Source: Marinobacter azerbaijanicus (GTDB lineage: Bacteria > Pseudomonadota > Gammaproteobacteria > Pseudomonadales > Oleiphilaceae). Taken from it: a stretch of 64,000 bases of DNA. Positions within the stretch are counted from its first letter, which is position 1; every line of letters starts with the position of its first letter. The translations under genes were made by a program, and so were the position numbers. Of the stretch, positions 34,973 to 44,361 are shown piece by piece. Under the pieces are notes generated by a model. The model was given only the letters and a program-made list of their open reading frames with translations, did no database searches and was not told the origin of the DNA. The stretch is from the NCBI RefSeq assembly GCF_030250645.1, contig NZ_JASSVS010000012.1, forward strand, positions 1 through 64,000, written 5' to 3'.

Positions 34973-35758
34973 ATGAAGCAGGAACAGATTGACCAATATA
35001 GCAGGGCATTGTTCAGCGCGTTGAGATCACAGTCAGCGATCGACCCGTTGACGCAGTCAGAACCTGATATGACGATTGAAGATGCCTACGAGATCTCCCT
35101 TGGCCTGATGAATCTGAGAATTGCAGAGGGCGAAAAGGTTATCGGGAAAAAAATAGGTGTCACCAGCAAGGCGGTTCAGAACATGCTGAACGTACACCAG
35201 CCGGATTTCGGTTATCTGACAGACCAGATGGTGTATGCCAACGGTGAAACACTGCCTGTCAGTACTCAGATGATTGCGCCGAGGGCAGAAGGAGAAATTG
35301 CATTTGTCCTGAAGCGGGATCTGGCCGGGCCTGGCATCACGAACGCTGCTGTTATCGCGGCCACCGAATGTGTAATGCCCTGTTTCGAAATCGTCGATTC
35401 AAGAATCCGGGACTGGAAAATCGCCATTCAGGATACCGTGGCTGATAACGCATCCTGCGGTTTTTTCGTGTTGGGAGACCGGGCCGTCTCTCCACGCCTG
35501 GTGGATCTATCGACTTGCGGCATGGTGGTTGAAAAGAACGGTCAGATTATCAGCACAGGTGCAGGCGCAGCGGCGCTTGGGTCTCCACTTAACTGTGTTG
35601 CTTGGCTGGCTAATACGTTGGGGCGTTATGGTATGACGTTAAAGGCCGGCGAGGTAATTCTATCCGGTTCCCTGGTGCCACTGGAGCCAGTAAGCGCCGG
35701 CGATTACATGCGCGTCGATATCGGCGGTATAGGCAGTGCCTCGGTGCGCTTCGCCTGA
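34973..35758 (+). CDS. dmpE: 2-oxopent-4-enoate (2-hydroxypenta-2,4-dienoate) hydratase
   Basis: A 261-residue member of the hydratase/decarboxylase family. It shows KVIGKKIGVTSKAVQNMLNVHQPDFGYLTD, PRAEGEIAFVL with metal-binding acidic residues, and VADNASCGFFVLGD. It adds water to 2-oxopent-4-enoate to give 4-hydroxy-2-oxovalerate. A paralogue at 37771 is the decarboxylase; the two normally form a complex. The ATG at 34973 is preferred to the TTG at 34952, which overlaps the preceding gene. Confidence 0.9.
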   Translation: MKQEQIDQYSRALFSALRSQSAIDPLTQSEPDMTIEDAYEISLGLMNLRIAEGEKVIGKKIGVTSKAVQNMLNVHQPDFGYLTDQMVYANGETLPVSTQMIAPRAEGEIAFVLKRDLAGPGITNAAVIAATECVMPCFEIVDSRIRDWKIAIQDTVADNASCGFFVLGDRAVSPRLVDLSTCGMVVEKNGQIISTGAGAAALGSPLNCVAWLANTLGRYGMTLKAGEVILSGSLVPLEPVSAGDYMRVDIGGIGSASVRFA

Positions 35759-35781
35759 TCCGAGTTAAAGAGGACAATACT

Positions 35782-36717
35782 ATGAGCAAGAAAATCAAAG
35801 CCGCAATCATCGGTTCGGGCAACATCGGCACCGATCTGATGATCAAGATTCTGCGCAATGGTCAGAATATTGAAATGGGTGCCATGGTAGGCATCGACCC
35901 TGAGTCCGATGGTCTGGCCCGTGCAGCCCGCATGGGCGTGGCCACCACCCACGAGGGTGTGGAAGGACTGGTTAAAATGCCGGAGTTCGCCGACATCGAC
36001 ATCGTGTTTGACGCCACATCCGCCAAGGCTCATATGCACAACGAAGTGTTCCTGCGGGGCCATAAGGAGTCGATCAAGATCATCGATATGACTCCCGCTG
36101 CAATTGGCCCGTATTGTGTTCCAGTGGTTAACCTGGAGCAGAATCTGCACGAAGGCAATGTCAATATGGTCACCTGCGGCGGCCAGGCCACCATTCCCAT
36201 GGTCGCTGCGGTGTCACGGGTAGCTAAGGCCCATTACGCTGAGATTGTGGCTTCCATTTCCAGTAAATCGGCAGGCCCTGGAACCCGTGCAAATATTGAT
36301 GAATTCACCGAGACGACCGCCAAAGCCGTCGAAGTAGTGGGCGGCGCGCAGAAGGGCAAGGCCATTATAATTCTGAACCCGGCCGAACCACCACTATTGA
36401 TGCGGGACACCATCTACGTTCTCTCGGATGCCGCAGACAAAGCAGAAATTGAGGCCTCTGTGGACGAAATGGTGAAGGCCGTCAACACCTACGTGCCTGG
36501 CTATCGCCTGAAGCAGAAAGTCCAGTTTGATGACATTCCGGCTGATCAGCCCATGAACGTCCCGGGACTGGGGCGTTTCAACGGCCTTAAGACCTCCATT
36601 TTTCTGGAGGTGGAGGGCGCCGCCCATTACCTGCCGGCCTACGCCGGCAACCTGGACATCATGACCTCCGCAGCTCTCGGTACTGCTGAGCGCATGGCTG
36701 AATCTCTGGTCAACTGA
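35782..36717 (+). CDS. dmpF: Acetaldehyde dehydrogenase (acylating)
   Basis: This 311-residue protein has N-terminal Rossmann motif IIGSGNIGTDLM and catalytic cysteine in VTCGGQATIP at residue 132, the same number as in DmpF. It converts acetaldehyde, CoA and NAD to acetyl-CoA, and receives acetaldehyde through a tunnel from the aldolase encoded next. AAGAGGA precedes the ATG. Confidence 0.95.
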   Translation: MSKKIKAAIIGSGNIGTDLMIKILRNGQNIEMGAMVGIDPESDGLARAARMGVATTHEGVEGLVKMPEFADIDIVFDATSAKAHMHNEVFLRGHKESIKIIDMTPAAIGPYCVPVVNLEQNLHEGNVNMVTCGGQATIPMVAAVSRVAKAHYAEIVASISSKSAGPGTRANIDEFTETTAKAVEVVGGAQKGKAIIILNPAEPPLLMRDTIYVLSDAADKAEIEASVDEMVKAVNTYVPGYRLKQKVQFDDIPADQPMNVPGLGRFNGLKTSIFLEVEGAAHYLPAYAGNLDIMTSAALGTAERMAESLVN

Positions 36718-36730
36718 GGAGGAATACATA

Positions 36731-37774
36731 ATGACCTTTAATCCTGGCAAAAAACTCTACATCTCCGACGTGACCCTACGGGATGGCAGCCACGCAATTG
36801 GCCATCAATATTCCATCAAGAACGTTCAAGACATCGCTCGTGCTCTGGACAAGGCCAACGTGGACTCCATTGAAGTGGCTCACGGTGATGGGCTGCAGGG
36901 CTCCAGCTTTAACTACGGTTTTGGCGCCCACACGGACCTGGAGTGGATCGAAGCAGTGGCCGAGGTGACCGAGCACGCAGAAATTGCCACATTACTTTTA
37001 CCCGGTATTGGCACCGTCGATGACCTGGACGATGCGTATCGGGCCGGAGCAAGAATTGTGCGTGTCGCCACCCACTGCACTGAAGCGGATGTATCTAAGC
37101 AGCACATCGAACACGCAAGAAAGCTTGGCATGGACACAGTTGGCTTCCTGATGATGAGTCACATGCAGACGCCCCAAGGCCTGGCGGAGCAGGCAAAGCT
37201 TATGGAAAGCTATGGCGCCACCTGTATTTACGTAGTGGACTCGGGCGGCGCCTTGAGCATGCAGGATGTGCGGGATCGATTCCGCGCCCTTAAGGATACG
37301 CTTAAGTCGGATACGCTGACCGGTATCCACGCCCATCACAATCTTGCATTGGGTGTTGCAAATTCGATTGTTGCCGTGGAAGAGGGCTGTGATCGGATAG
37401 ATGCGAGCCTGGCGGGCATGGGGGCGGGTGCTGGAAATGCTCCGCTTGAAGCGTTTATTGCGGCTGCCGACCGTATGGGGTGGGAACATGGAACGGACCT
37501 GTTCGTACTCATGGATGCAGCAGACGACATTGTGCGTCCTCTCCAGAAGCGTCCAGTCAGAGTGGATAGAGAGACCTTGGCTTTGGGCTATGCGGGTGTC
37601 TATTCCAGTTTCTTGCTCCATTCGGAAATTGCTGCAAAAAAGTATGGGCTCAAAACGGTCGATATACTGGTTGAACTGGGGCGCCGTCGCATGGTCGGTG
37701 GACAGGAGGACATGATTGTTGATGTCGCGCTGGATCTTCTCGAAGCAAAGAAAAAAAGTGGAGTATCTGCATGA
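36731..37774 (+). CDS. dmpG: 4-hydroxy-2-oxovalerate aldolase
   Basis: A 347-residue DRE-TIM class II aldolase: DVTLRDGSHAIGHQYS near residue 13 (metal-binding Asp, catalytic Arg and His), the metal-binding HAHHN near residue 200, and a C-terminal dimerisation domain contacting DmpF. It splits 4-hydroxy-2-oxovalerate into pyruvate and acetaldehyde. GAGGAGG lies before the start, 13 bp after the dehydrogenase gene. Confidence 0.95.
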   Translation: MTFNPGKKLYISDVTLRDGSHAIGHQYSIKNVQDIARALDKANVDSIEVAHGDGLQGSSFNYGFGAHTDLEWIEAVAEVTEHAEIATLLLPGIGTVDDLDDAYRAGARIVRVATHCTEADVSKQHIEHARKLGMDTVGFLMMSHMQTPQGLAEQAKLMESYGATCIYVVDSGGALSMQDVRDRFRALKDTLKSDTLTGIHAHHNLALGVANSIVAVEEGCDRIDASLAGMGAGAGNAPLEAFIAAADRMGWEHGTDLFVLMDAADDIVRPLQKRPVRVDRETLALGYAGVYSSFLLHSEIAAKKYGLKTVDILVELGRRRMVGGQEDMIVDVALDLLEAKKKSGVSA

Positions 37775-38559
37775 GCTTGAGTAAAGAACAGATCGCGGCA
37801 TTGGCTGAACACCTTGAGAACGCTGAGCTCAATGCGTCTGCCGTCAAGAAGATCACCGACGACTACCCGGACATGGACTTCAGGGATGCTTACAACGTCC
37901 AGTATGAGATCCGCCGCCGGAAAGAGGCGCGAGGCACCCGAATCATTGGTATGAAAATGGGACTGACTTCCCGGGCCAAGATGGAACAAATGGGTGTTGA
38001 TACGCCGATCTATGGTTTTCTGGCTGATTACTTTGAACGGGCGGAATCCGGTGAGATTTCTGTCAAGGACCTCATCCATCCGAAGGTGGAAGCCGAGATC
38101 GCATTTGTTACAAAAAGTCCGCTCGGTGGCCCCGGCTGTAATGCCGCTCAGGTCATCGCCGCCACAGACTTTATTATGCCGGCAGTGGAAGTGATTGACT
38201 CTCGCTACGAAAATTTCCGTTTCGATCTGGTCAGTGTTATTGCCGACAACGCTTCGTCTTCCCGTTTCTTTACCGGGGGGCAAGTACTCGCTCCAATGAG
38301 TACTGACATGCGCACGATCGGCGTTGTCCTGGAAAAAAATGGTCAGGTGATGGAGGTGGGCGCCAGTGCAGCCGTTCTGGGTAACCCGGCCACGGCTATC
38401 GCCATGCTTGCCAATCAGCTTGCGGAGCGGGATGAAAAAATTCCGGCCGGCAGCATCATACTTTCTGGAGCAATCACGGCGGCCATTCCGGTGGAGGCAG
38501 GCGATAACGTGACCTTGCGCGCTCATGGAATGGGTTCTGTATCCATGCGATTCGTGTGA
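37771..38559 (+). CDS. dmpH: 4-oxalocrotonate (2-oxo-3-hexenedioate) decarboxylase
   Basis: A 262-residue paralogue of the hydratase. It shows RIIGMKMGLTSRAKMEQMGVDTPIYGFLAD, HPKVEAEIAFV with metal ligands, and VIADNASSSRFFTGG. The variant MKMGLTSRAKMEQMGV and the neighbouring tautomerase identify it as the decarboxylase DmpH/XylI, forming 2-oxopent-4-enoate. It overlaps the aldolase gene by 4 nt. Confidence 0.9.
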   Translation: MSLSKEQIAALAEHLENAELNASAVKKITDDYPDMDFRDAYNVQYEIRRRKEARGTRIIGMKMGLTSRAKMEQMGVDTPIYGFLADYFERAESGEISVKDLIHPKVEAEIAFVTKSPLGGPGCNAAQVIAATDFIMPAVEVIDSRYENFRFDLVSVIADNASSSRFFTGGQVLAPMSTDMRTIGVVLEKNGQVMEVGASAAVLGNPATAIAMLANQLAERDEKIPAGSIILSGAITAAIPVEAGDNVTLRAHGMGSVSMRFV

Positions 38560-38596
38560 GCTCGAAACTGATCAAAAAGAACTGGGGGAACTAACA

Positions 38597-38794
38597 ATGC
38601 CAATGCTACAGGTTTCAATTCTGGAAGGCCGCACACCGGAGCAGAAAGAAGAGCTGATCAAGCGTCTCACCGCGACGATAACAGAAACGCTTTCCGTGAA
38701 GCCCGAGTCCGTCCGGGTTCTGATTCAGGAAATGCCAAAAACCAACTGGGGCATTGCCGGTCAGTCAGTTGCCAAACGTGATGGAGGTAAATAA
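38597..38794 (+). CDS. dmpI: 4-oxalocrotonate tautomerase
   Basis: A 65-residue protein whose mature form begins PMLQVSILEGR. Catalytic Pro1, Arg11 and Arg39 (counting after Met removal) are all present, and the aromatic position near 50 lies in KTNWGIAG. 4-OT converts 2-hydroxymuconate to 2-oxo-3-hexenedioate. The start at 38597 is dictated by the N-terminal proline requirement; an in-frame ATG at 38525 would bury it. Confidence 0.95.
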   Translation: MPMLQVSILEGRTPEQKEELIKRLTATITETLSVKPESVRVLIQEMPKTNWGIAGQSVAKRDGGK

Positions 38795-39627
38795 TGGCCT
38801 CAGATAACCCGGAAATCGGCCTGAAAATCAGCGCCGGCGGCATCGAAACCAACTATCATGACATGGGAAGGAATAATGGTATCCCGTTGCTGTTGCTTCA
38901 TGGCTCAGGGCCTGGTGTGACGGCTTGGGCTAACTGGCGGTTTAATCTCCCGGTGTTGGCGGAAAGCCGTAGGGTGGTTGCCCCTGATATGGTGGGGTTT
39001 GGATACACGGAGAGGCCCGCCGGAGTTGAGTATAACCTGGATACCTGGGTTAAGCATGCAATTGATTTTTTGGATGCCTTGGGAATCGAACGAGCGGATA
39101 TTGTTGGTAATTCCTATGGCGGTGCTCTGGCACTTGCCATGGCAATTCACCATCCGGACAGGATCAGGCGGCTTGTATTGATGGGAGCTGCCGGTGTCGA
39201 ATTTGAACTGACGCCGGGACTTGATGCGGTATGGGGCTATACCCCCTCGGTGGAAAATATGCGGGCACTCATCAAAACCTTTGCCTTTAATCAGGAACTG
39301 GTGAGTGACGAACTGTCAGAGCTTCGCTATCGCGCGAGTATTCGTCCGGGGTTCCAAGAGGCATTCGCCTCGATGTTTCCCGCGCCTCGGCAACGTTGGG
39401 TGGATGCGCTGGCGAGTTCCGAGGAAGACATCCGGGCAATTGATAAGGAAGCCCTGATTATCCACGGACGGGAAGACGTGATCGTTCCCCCCGTCACGTC
39501 CAGGAAACTATTTGAGTACATCGAGTATGCACAGCTGCACTTCTTTGGTCGATGCGGCCACTGGACGCAGATCGAGCATGCTGATCGTTTTAACAAACTG
39601 GTAACGGATTTTTTGAATGAATCCTGA
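38794..39627 (+). CDS. Meta-cleavage product hydrolase (XylF/DmpD/CmtE-like)
   Basis: A 277-residue alpha/beta hydrolase: oxyanion loop LLLHGSGPGVTAWANWR, nucleophile Ser107 in GNSYGGAL, Asp228 in HGREDVIVPP and His256 in CGHWTQIE. Such enzymes hydrolyse 6-alkyl or 6-aryl ring-fission products (ketones) to 2-oxopent-4-enoate plus a carboxylic acid. Its presence beside the dehydrogenase branch means the cluster can probably handle ring-substituted as well as unsubstituted substrates. It overlaps the tautomerase stop (TAATG). Confidence 0.9.
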   Translation: MASDNPEIGLKISAGGIETNYHDMGRNNGIPLLLLHGSGPGVTAWANWRFNLPVLAESRRVVAPDMVGFGYTERPAGVEYNLDTWVKHAIDFLDALGIERADIVGNSYGGALALAMAIHHPDRIRRLVLMGAAGVEFELTPGLDAVWGYTPSVENMRALIKTFAFNQELVSDELSELRYRASIRPGFQEAFASMFPAPRQRWVDALASSEEDIRAIDKEALIIHGREDVIVPPVTSRKLFEYIEYAQLHFFGRCGHWTQIEHADRFNKLVTDFLNES

Positions 39628-39656
39628 TGGGCCCAGAAAATAAAGAGGTTTCTGTT

Positions 39657-40967
39657 ATGTCTACTACAAAGAGCAACATCATTGGCACTGATCGTGACTA
39701 TGGGGCGCTGGTAAAAGAGGACCGGGTTCACAGCTCTATCTTCACTGATGAGTCCATCTTCGAAGATGAAATGGAACGCATCTTTCACAAGACCTGGCTT
39801 TTTGCTCTCCACGAGAGTGAAGTGCCCAAAAAGGGCGATTTCAAGCTGTTGAAGCTTGGTCGTTTCCCTGTAATTGCTGTGCGCGACGAAAATGAAGAAG
39901 TTCAGTTGATGATTAACCGTTGTCGCCACCGCGGTGCCCAGGTATGTGAGGCAACGCAGGGCAATGCAAAAAGCTTTCAATGCTGGTACCACGGCTGGAC
40001 CTATAACACCAAGGGCGATCTGGTTGGCGTGACTGGTGAAGAAGCCTATGACAAGGCATTCGATGCCAAAGAGCATGGGCTGACCAAAGTCGCACGCGTG
40101 GACAACTATAGGGGGTTCATTTTTGCCAGTCACTCCAAGGAAGGTCAGAGCCTGGACGATTATCTGGGCCCTGCCAAAAAATTCATCGATATTCTTGTCG
40201 ACGCGTCACCAACCAGTGAAATTGAGGTCAAGCCCGGTGTCGTCAGTAAAACCATGTATCGCGGCAACTGGAAGCAGATCGGCATGGACGGGTACCACCC
40301 TCATTATGTTCACGTGTCTGTATTTAAAATTTTCAGCAAGCGTGAAAGTACAACAGGCTCGGCTGTTGGTGCTATCCACCTGGAAGACCCGTTTTCAGAT
40401 AGCTCCCCAAGCCTGACCCGTGGGTTCCCTAACGGCCATGCTGCTCTGGATTTCCGTTTTCAGCGGCTACCCCATGCCAAAGACAATATGGCAGAACTGC
40501 AACAGAGCGAGGATGGACGTAAGTACGTTGAAGACATGATTGCGCACCATGGCAAAGAGCACGCCGAAGAATTGATTGCCTGGCATGGCGATCCCCATCT
40601 GGGTGTCTTCCCGAATTTGCAACTTATTCACGATCACATTCGCGTGGTGATCCCGGTTTCGGTTTCCGAGACCCAGGTGCTTATGTATCCGGTTTTCCTG
40701 AAAGGAGTCGGCCAGGAAATCAACAATAAGCGCTTACGTGCCCACGAAGCGTTCTATGGCCCTGCTTCTAACGGTTCTCCTGACGATGCGGAAATCTTTG
40801 AGCGTGTTCAGCGAGGGCTCGAGGGCGACGCCGATCCATGGATCCTGCTGGGGAGAGGTATGAACCGAGAGGAAACCGACTCGGATGGTACTGTGTCGGC
40901 TCGGATCAGCGATGAGATCACGCAGAGAGCCCAGATGCAAGAATGGAAGCGGTTGATGGCCGAATAG
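39657..40967 (+). CDS. Rieske ring-hydroxylating dioxygenase, large (alpha) subunit
   Basis: A 436-residue oxygenase component. The Rieske [2Fe-2S] ligands are Cys89-x-His91 and Cys109-x2-His112. The mononuclear iron site follows the family pattern, with bridging Asp211, His214 and His219 (MDGYHPHYVH). Sequence style suggests the benzoate/p-cumate/salicylate branch acting on aromatic carboxylates rather than plain hydrocarbons. The ATG at 39657 has AGAGG at correct spacing. The small subunit follows; ferredoxin and reductase are encoded 8-10 kb downstream in the same cluster. The substrate is unknown. Confidence 0.93.
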   Translation: MSTTKSNIIGTDRDYGALVKEDRVHSSIFTDESIFEDEMERIFHKTWLFALHESEVPKKGDFKLLKLGRFPVIAVRDENEEVQLMINRCRHRGAQVCEATQGNAKSFQCWYHGWTYNTKGDLVGVTGEEAYDKAFDAKEHGLTKVARVDNYRGFIFASHSKEGQSLDDYLGPAKKFIDILVDASPTSEIEVKPGVVSKTMYRGNWKQIGMDGYHPHYVHVSVFKIFSKRESTTGSAVGAIHLEDPFSDSSPSLTRGFPNGHAALDFRFQRLPHAKDNMAELQQSEDGRKYVEDMIAHHGKEHAEELIAWHGDPHLGVFPNLQLIHDHIRVVIPVSVSETQVLMYPVFLKGVGQEINNKRLRAHEAFYGPASNGSPDDAEIFERVQRGLEGDADPWILLGRGMNREETDSDGTVSARISDEITQRAQMQEWKRLMAE

Positions 40968-41003
40968 TGTTTCAGGAAACCAATTTAGATCGGAGATTTA
41001 TTC

Positions 41004-41534
41004 ATGGCTAAACAAATATTGAAAGCAGCTCCCGACGTTATCAATAAAGGCGTTGTAGGTGTGGAGCAGCAGCTTCGACTGGAACGCTTTCTGACCTACG
41101 AAGCGGCGTTGATGGATGAACATGAATACGACCGCTGGATGGACCTGTGGATCGGAGAGGACATTACCTACTGGCTGCCTTGTAACAGTGATGATCAGGA
41201 TCCGAATGCAGGTGTGGCAATCATCTACGATGACCGGCCCCGGCTTCTGGAACGGATGATGCGGCTTAAGGATAAGGCAGCCCACGCCTATCGCCCCCGG
41301 GCCCGCCTCATCAGGACCGTAACGGATGTAGTCCCACTGGCACAGAAAGGAGATGAGCTTGAGGTAATATCCAACTTCAGCCTCGGCGAGATTCGCACGG
41401 GAACGGAAAATATCTGGTTTGGTAGATGTCATTATTTTCTGGTGGATACCGAAGAAGGGTTTCGGATTCGCTGGAAGAAAGTTCTGCTTTTGAATAATGA
41501 CGAGCCGATACCGAATTTGACCTTCCTGGTTTGA
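41004..41534 (+). CDS. Rieske ring-hydroxylating dioxygenase, small (beta) subunit
   Basis: This 176-residue protein of the ring-hydroxylating beta family has LRLERFLTYEAALMDEHEYDRWMDLWIGEDITYWLPC, DDRPRLLERMMRL and RIRWKKVLLLNND. The cone-shaped subunit stabilises the alpha3beta3 hexamer. It directly follows the large subunit. The region 41535-41661 has no gene. Confidence 0.93.
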   Translation: MAKQILKAAPDVINKGVVGVEQQLRLERFLTYEAALMDEHEYDRWMDLWIGEDITYWLPCNSDDQDPNAGVAIIYDDRPRLLERMMRLKDKAAHAYRPRARLIRTVTDVVPLAQKGDELEVISNFSLGEIRTGTENIWFGRCHYFLVDTEEGFRIRWKKVLLLNNDEPIPNLTFLV

Positions 41535-41661
41535 TCTGGCCTTTCATTTTAGAAAGAGGTCGTAAATTTGACCGTTGATGAGGAAAAGTGCTCTTTAGGG
41601 GGCTGGGTAAAAGGACGGGTAGCGTCCGTTAACAAATACAAGAGAAAGCGGAGTAAACAAA

Positions 41662-42708
41662 ATGGTTAAATTCAGGAAAAGAAAATCCTTGATCCATGCT
41701 ATGGGTAGTGCGTTGTTGGCACTATCGCTGACGGCGGGAGGCTTGGTAAGTGCGGAAGAGCGTCCGAAAATTGACAACTCTCCGGTTAATGTAACAATTG
41801 CAGGTTATTCTTCCGGTGGCCAAGTGGCCGTTTTTGGCGAGGGTGTTGTTGATGCCGTGCGCCGGACTTATCCAGGCTCCAGCATCATATACGAGCCAGG
41901 AAACCCAGCGGGAGCGCTGGAATACCTGAAAAGCGGGAGGCGTCCTTTCGCTCTGGCAAGTACCGTAGAGCCGAAAATGGCGTACGCAGGTAGTGCGCCG
42001 TTCCGGGAAAAATACCCGGCAGGCACAGTAAAGGGTGTCCTTAATGGATCTCCCGGTGTATTTGATTTGATGGTGTACGCGCGTGCTGATTTTCTGGATG
42101 AGCATGGCGTTACGAGTTTTCGTGATCTCATCGAGAAAAAAGTTCCGATGCGGGTGTCCATTAATCAGCCTGGCAATCTTTGGGCCCGGGAACATGTTCG
42201 TGCTCTATTCTCCTATTTTGGAAAGACCATGGAGGATGTTGAGGAATGGGGCGGTGAGCTGGTTCCACAGCCAACGGGTGCGTCGCATGACCTGATGCGT
42301 GACGGCCGTCTTGACGTAATTATTACGGGGGGTGCGACGCCGTCGGGTAGGGTTGTTGAGCTGGGAAGTGTCATGGATCTCGCTTTTGTCCAGCTTTCTG
42401 ACGAATTGGTCCAGCATGTCGCGGATGAGCTGGGCGCCAGTGTTGGTTCCATCCCGGCTGGCTCCTATGAATTTGTGGATGAGGAACTGGCAACGGTTGC
42501 GAGCAGCTTTATGATTGTTGCCGGCCCGGCGGCGACTTATGAGAATGCTTATAAGTTGGCCAAATCCATGTACGAACAGATGGAACATTACCGTTCCTCT
42601 CACAGAGCACTGCAAAAGGCGTCTCGTGAACAGCTGCCAAATGTCAGCTATCTCGAGCTGCATCCCGGTGCAAAGGCGTTCTATCAGGAAGTTGGACTAA
42701 TCGACTGA
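41662..42708 (+). CDS. TAXI-family TRAP transporter solute-binding protein
   Basis: A 348-residue periplasmic protein with signal peptide (LSLTAGGLVSAEE). The TAXI (TRAP-associated extracytoplasmic immunogenic) pattern is seen in VTIAGYSSGGQVAVFGEGVVDAVRR and YEPGNPAGALEYL, with later segments VDEELATVASSFMIVAGPAAT and SYLELHPGAKAFYQEVG. It should capture the pathway substrate, most likely a carboxylate, and deliver it to the fused permease at 44362. GGAGTAA precedes the start. Confidence 0.88.
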   Translation: MVKFRKRKSLIHAMGSALLALSLTAGGLVSAEERPKIDNSPVNVTIAGYSSGGQVAVFGEGVVDAVRRTYPGSSIIYEPGNPAGALEYLKSGRRPFALASTVEPKMAYAGSAPFREKYPAGTVKGVLNGSPGVFDLMVYARADFLDEHGVTSFRDLIEKKVPMRVSINQPGNLWAREHVRALFSYFGKTMEDVEEWGGELVPQPTGASHDLMRDGRLDVIITGGATPSGRVVELGSVMDLAFVQLSDELVQHVADELGASVGSIPAGSYEFVDEELATVASSFMIVAGPAATYENAYKLAKSMYEQMEHYRSSHRALQKASREQLPNVSYLELHPGAKAFYQEVGLID

Positions 42709-42726
42709 TGTGACGTGTTATCCCGA

Positions 42727-42760
42727 AGCGAAACCCCGGTCAGGGTGATGGGGGTTCGCT
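42727..42760 (+). terminator. Hairpin after the solute-binding protein gene
   Basis: AGCGAAACCCC and GGGGTTCGCT form a nearly perfect stem around a 13-nt loop, 18 bp after the TAXI gene stop. There is no T-run, so it may stabilise the upstream transcript or attenuate read-through. The remaining space to 42901 is A+T-rich and may include a promoter for the porin. Confidence 0.5.
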
Positions 42761-42901
42761 GAAATAAAAATGTTAAAAAAATTTTTGCAATTTTGAATAT
42801 AAGAGATAGTCTTTCAGTAGATGAGATTGTCGCCAGATGGTCTACTCTAGGTAAGATCTACTCTTATTCGATTTCAACAAGCGCAGAAAGAGGAAGGAAG
42901 C

Positions 42902-44242
42902 ATGATGAACAAAAACAAACCCAATCAGTTTCTGGACAGAAATAACCTCCTGGCGATCACAAGTGCTGTCGTGTTCGGTATGGGGTCTCAAGCGGTCGTT
43001 GCTCAAAGTATGAGTGACCGTGTGGACATGCTCGAGAAAGAGCTGGAAGCCATTAAAGCTAAGCAAGAAAAGTCCAATGTTGTCACCCAATACAAAGGCA
43101 ACCGCCTGGGATTCACAAGTGAAGATGGTGATTTTTCGTTCAACCTGAACGGGCGTCTATTTGTCGATACCGCCTGGGCTGATACCGATGATGGACCTGA
43201 GCTTGGTCAGGAGTCGTTCATCCGTGCCGCGCGTCTGGCGGCATCGGGAACGCTTTACAGGGACTGGCAATACAAATTCCAATACGACTTCACAAGTAGC
43301 GGTGCAGGCGGCATCAAGGATGCGTATATTCAATACCATGGTTTTAAGCCTGGTGGTAATGATTTTGTACTATCTATAGGTAACCAGTTCCAGCCATTTG
43401 GTTTGGAAGGTCTTCAAAGTGGAAAGTACAGCACAATGATGGAGCTATCTGGCCCTGCGCAGGCGCTTGGCGCAGGCGCCCGAAGACTCGGTATTCGGGG
43501 AGATTTGGTTGGTGACAGTTGGGGTTGGGCCCTGGGTGTTGCTCAGAGGGTGCCCGGCAGCACCTCTCCACAGGATGACGATGATGAGCTGGATTTTTCC
43601 ACCAAACTCTGGTTCGACCCGGTGCTTGAAAAAGGAAAGCTGGTTCACTTTGGCGCTTCTTTGAGGCAGCACAAAACAAGCAGTGCCAGCAATGGCTTTA
43701 GAGTTCGTGCTCGTCCACAGACTCGTGTAGATGGTTTCCGAGCCGTGGATACTGGAGGGGTTGGAGACACCGATGGCTTCGTTGCGGCTAATGTGGAAGC
43801 TGCCTTTATCCGCGGGCCGTTGAACATCAACGCGGAATATTACTGGGCTGAGTATGACGAACTCGAAGGTGATGCCGGGGTAAATGCGGGATCTGAGCCA
43901 TCCTTCACTGGTGCCACCATTGAAGGTCTCTACTACCTGACTGGTGAGTCCCGCCCTTATTCACCCAAGATGGGAGGCGTTTTCGGGCCTGCGCGCCCAA
44001 ACAATCCGCTGAGCAGGGGCGGTAGCGGAGCATGGGCCATCGCTGCTCGGCTAAACACGCTTGATCTTACCGATAGTGGTATCGAAGGAGGAGAGATGGA
44101 TGTTGCCGCCATCGGCCTCAACTGGTTTCCGGAGCGACGCATTCGTTTCGTCTTAGAAGCCGGCGTGGCATCCGTGGATGGTGGTCCGAACGATGACTCA
44201 GACCCGACCTTCGTTCAGGCTAGAACCCAGCTGGAGTGGTAA
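42902..44242 (+). CDS. Outer-membrane porin (OprP/phosphate-selective-porin-like)
   Basis: A 446-residue beta-barrel protein with a long signal sequence, then a short coiled-coil segment (RVDMLEKELEAIKAKQEKS) and barrel strands typical of the OprO/OprP superfamily: FNLNGRLFVDTAW, FIRAARLAASGTLYRDWQYKFQYDFTSSGAGGIKDAYIQY, FVLSIGNQFQPFGLEG, and a final aromatic residue (TQLEW). It lies between the binding protein and permease genes of a TRAP importer, so it is probably the outer-membrane entry route for the same aromatic acid. Confidence 0.85.
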   Translation: MMNKNKPNQFLDRNNLLAITSAVVFGMGSQAVVAQSMSDRVDMLEKELEAIKAKQEKSNVVTQYKGNRLGFTSEDGDFSFNLNGRLFVDTAWADTDDGPELGQESFIRAARLAASGTLYRDWQYKFQYDFTSSGAGGIKDAYIQYHGFKPGGNDFVLSIGNQFQPFGLEGLQSGKYSTMMELSGPAQALGAGARRLGIRGDLVGDSWGWALGVAQRVPGSTSPQDDDDELDFSTKLWFDPVLEKGKLVHFGASLRQHKTSSASNGFRVRARPQTRVDGFRAVDTGGVGDTDGFVAANVEAAFIRGPLNINAEYYWAEYDELEGDAGVNAGSEPSFTGATIEGLYYLTGESRPYSPKMGGVFGPARPNNPLSRGGSGAWAIAARLNTLDLTDSGIEGGEMDVAAIGLNWFPERRIRFVLEAGVASVDGGPNDDSDPTFVQARTQLEW

Positions 44243-44271
44243 GTAGTTAAAGCAGTATAAAGAAGTAATTC

Positions 44272-44311
44272 CTTCTGAGCCGGCGCCGCAGCATGAGTGC
44301 CGGCTCAGAAG
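44272..44311 (+). terminator. Strong hairpin between porin and permease genes
   Basis: CTTCTGAGCCGGC (44272-44284) pairs perfectly with GCCGGCTCAGAAG (44299-44311) around a 14-nt loop. It lies 29 bp after the porin stop. No T-run follows, so it likely acts as an attenuator or mRNA-stability element that lowers permease relative to porin and binding protein. The ATG at 44293, a possible permease start, is inside its loop. Confidence 0.65.
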
Positions 44312-44361
44312 TAATCGGTTCTGTAGACGTTGGTGCTGAGTCTATTTTTACGAGATTTTTT

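Noticed and set aside
37600..38526. 308-codon open frame on the minus strand
   Set aside because: It is antisense to the aldolase and decarboxylase genes, whose catalytic residues are intact.
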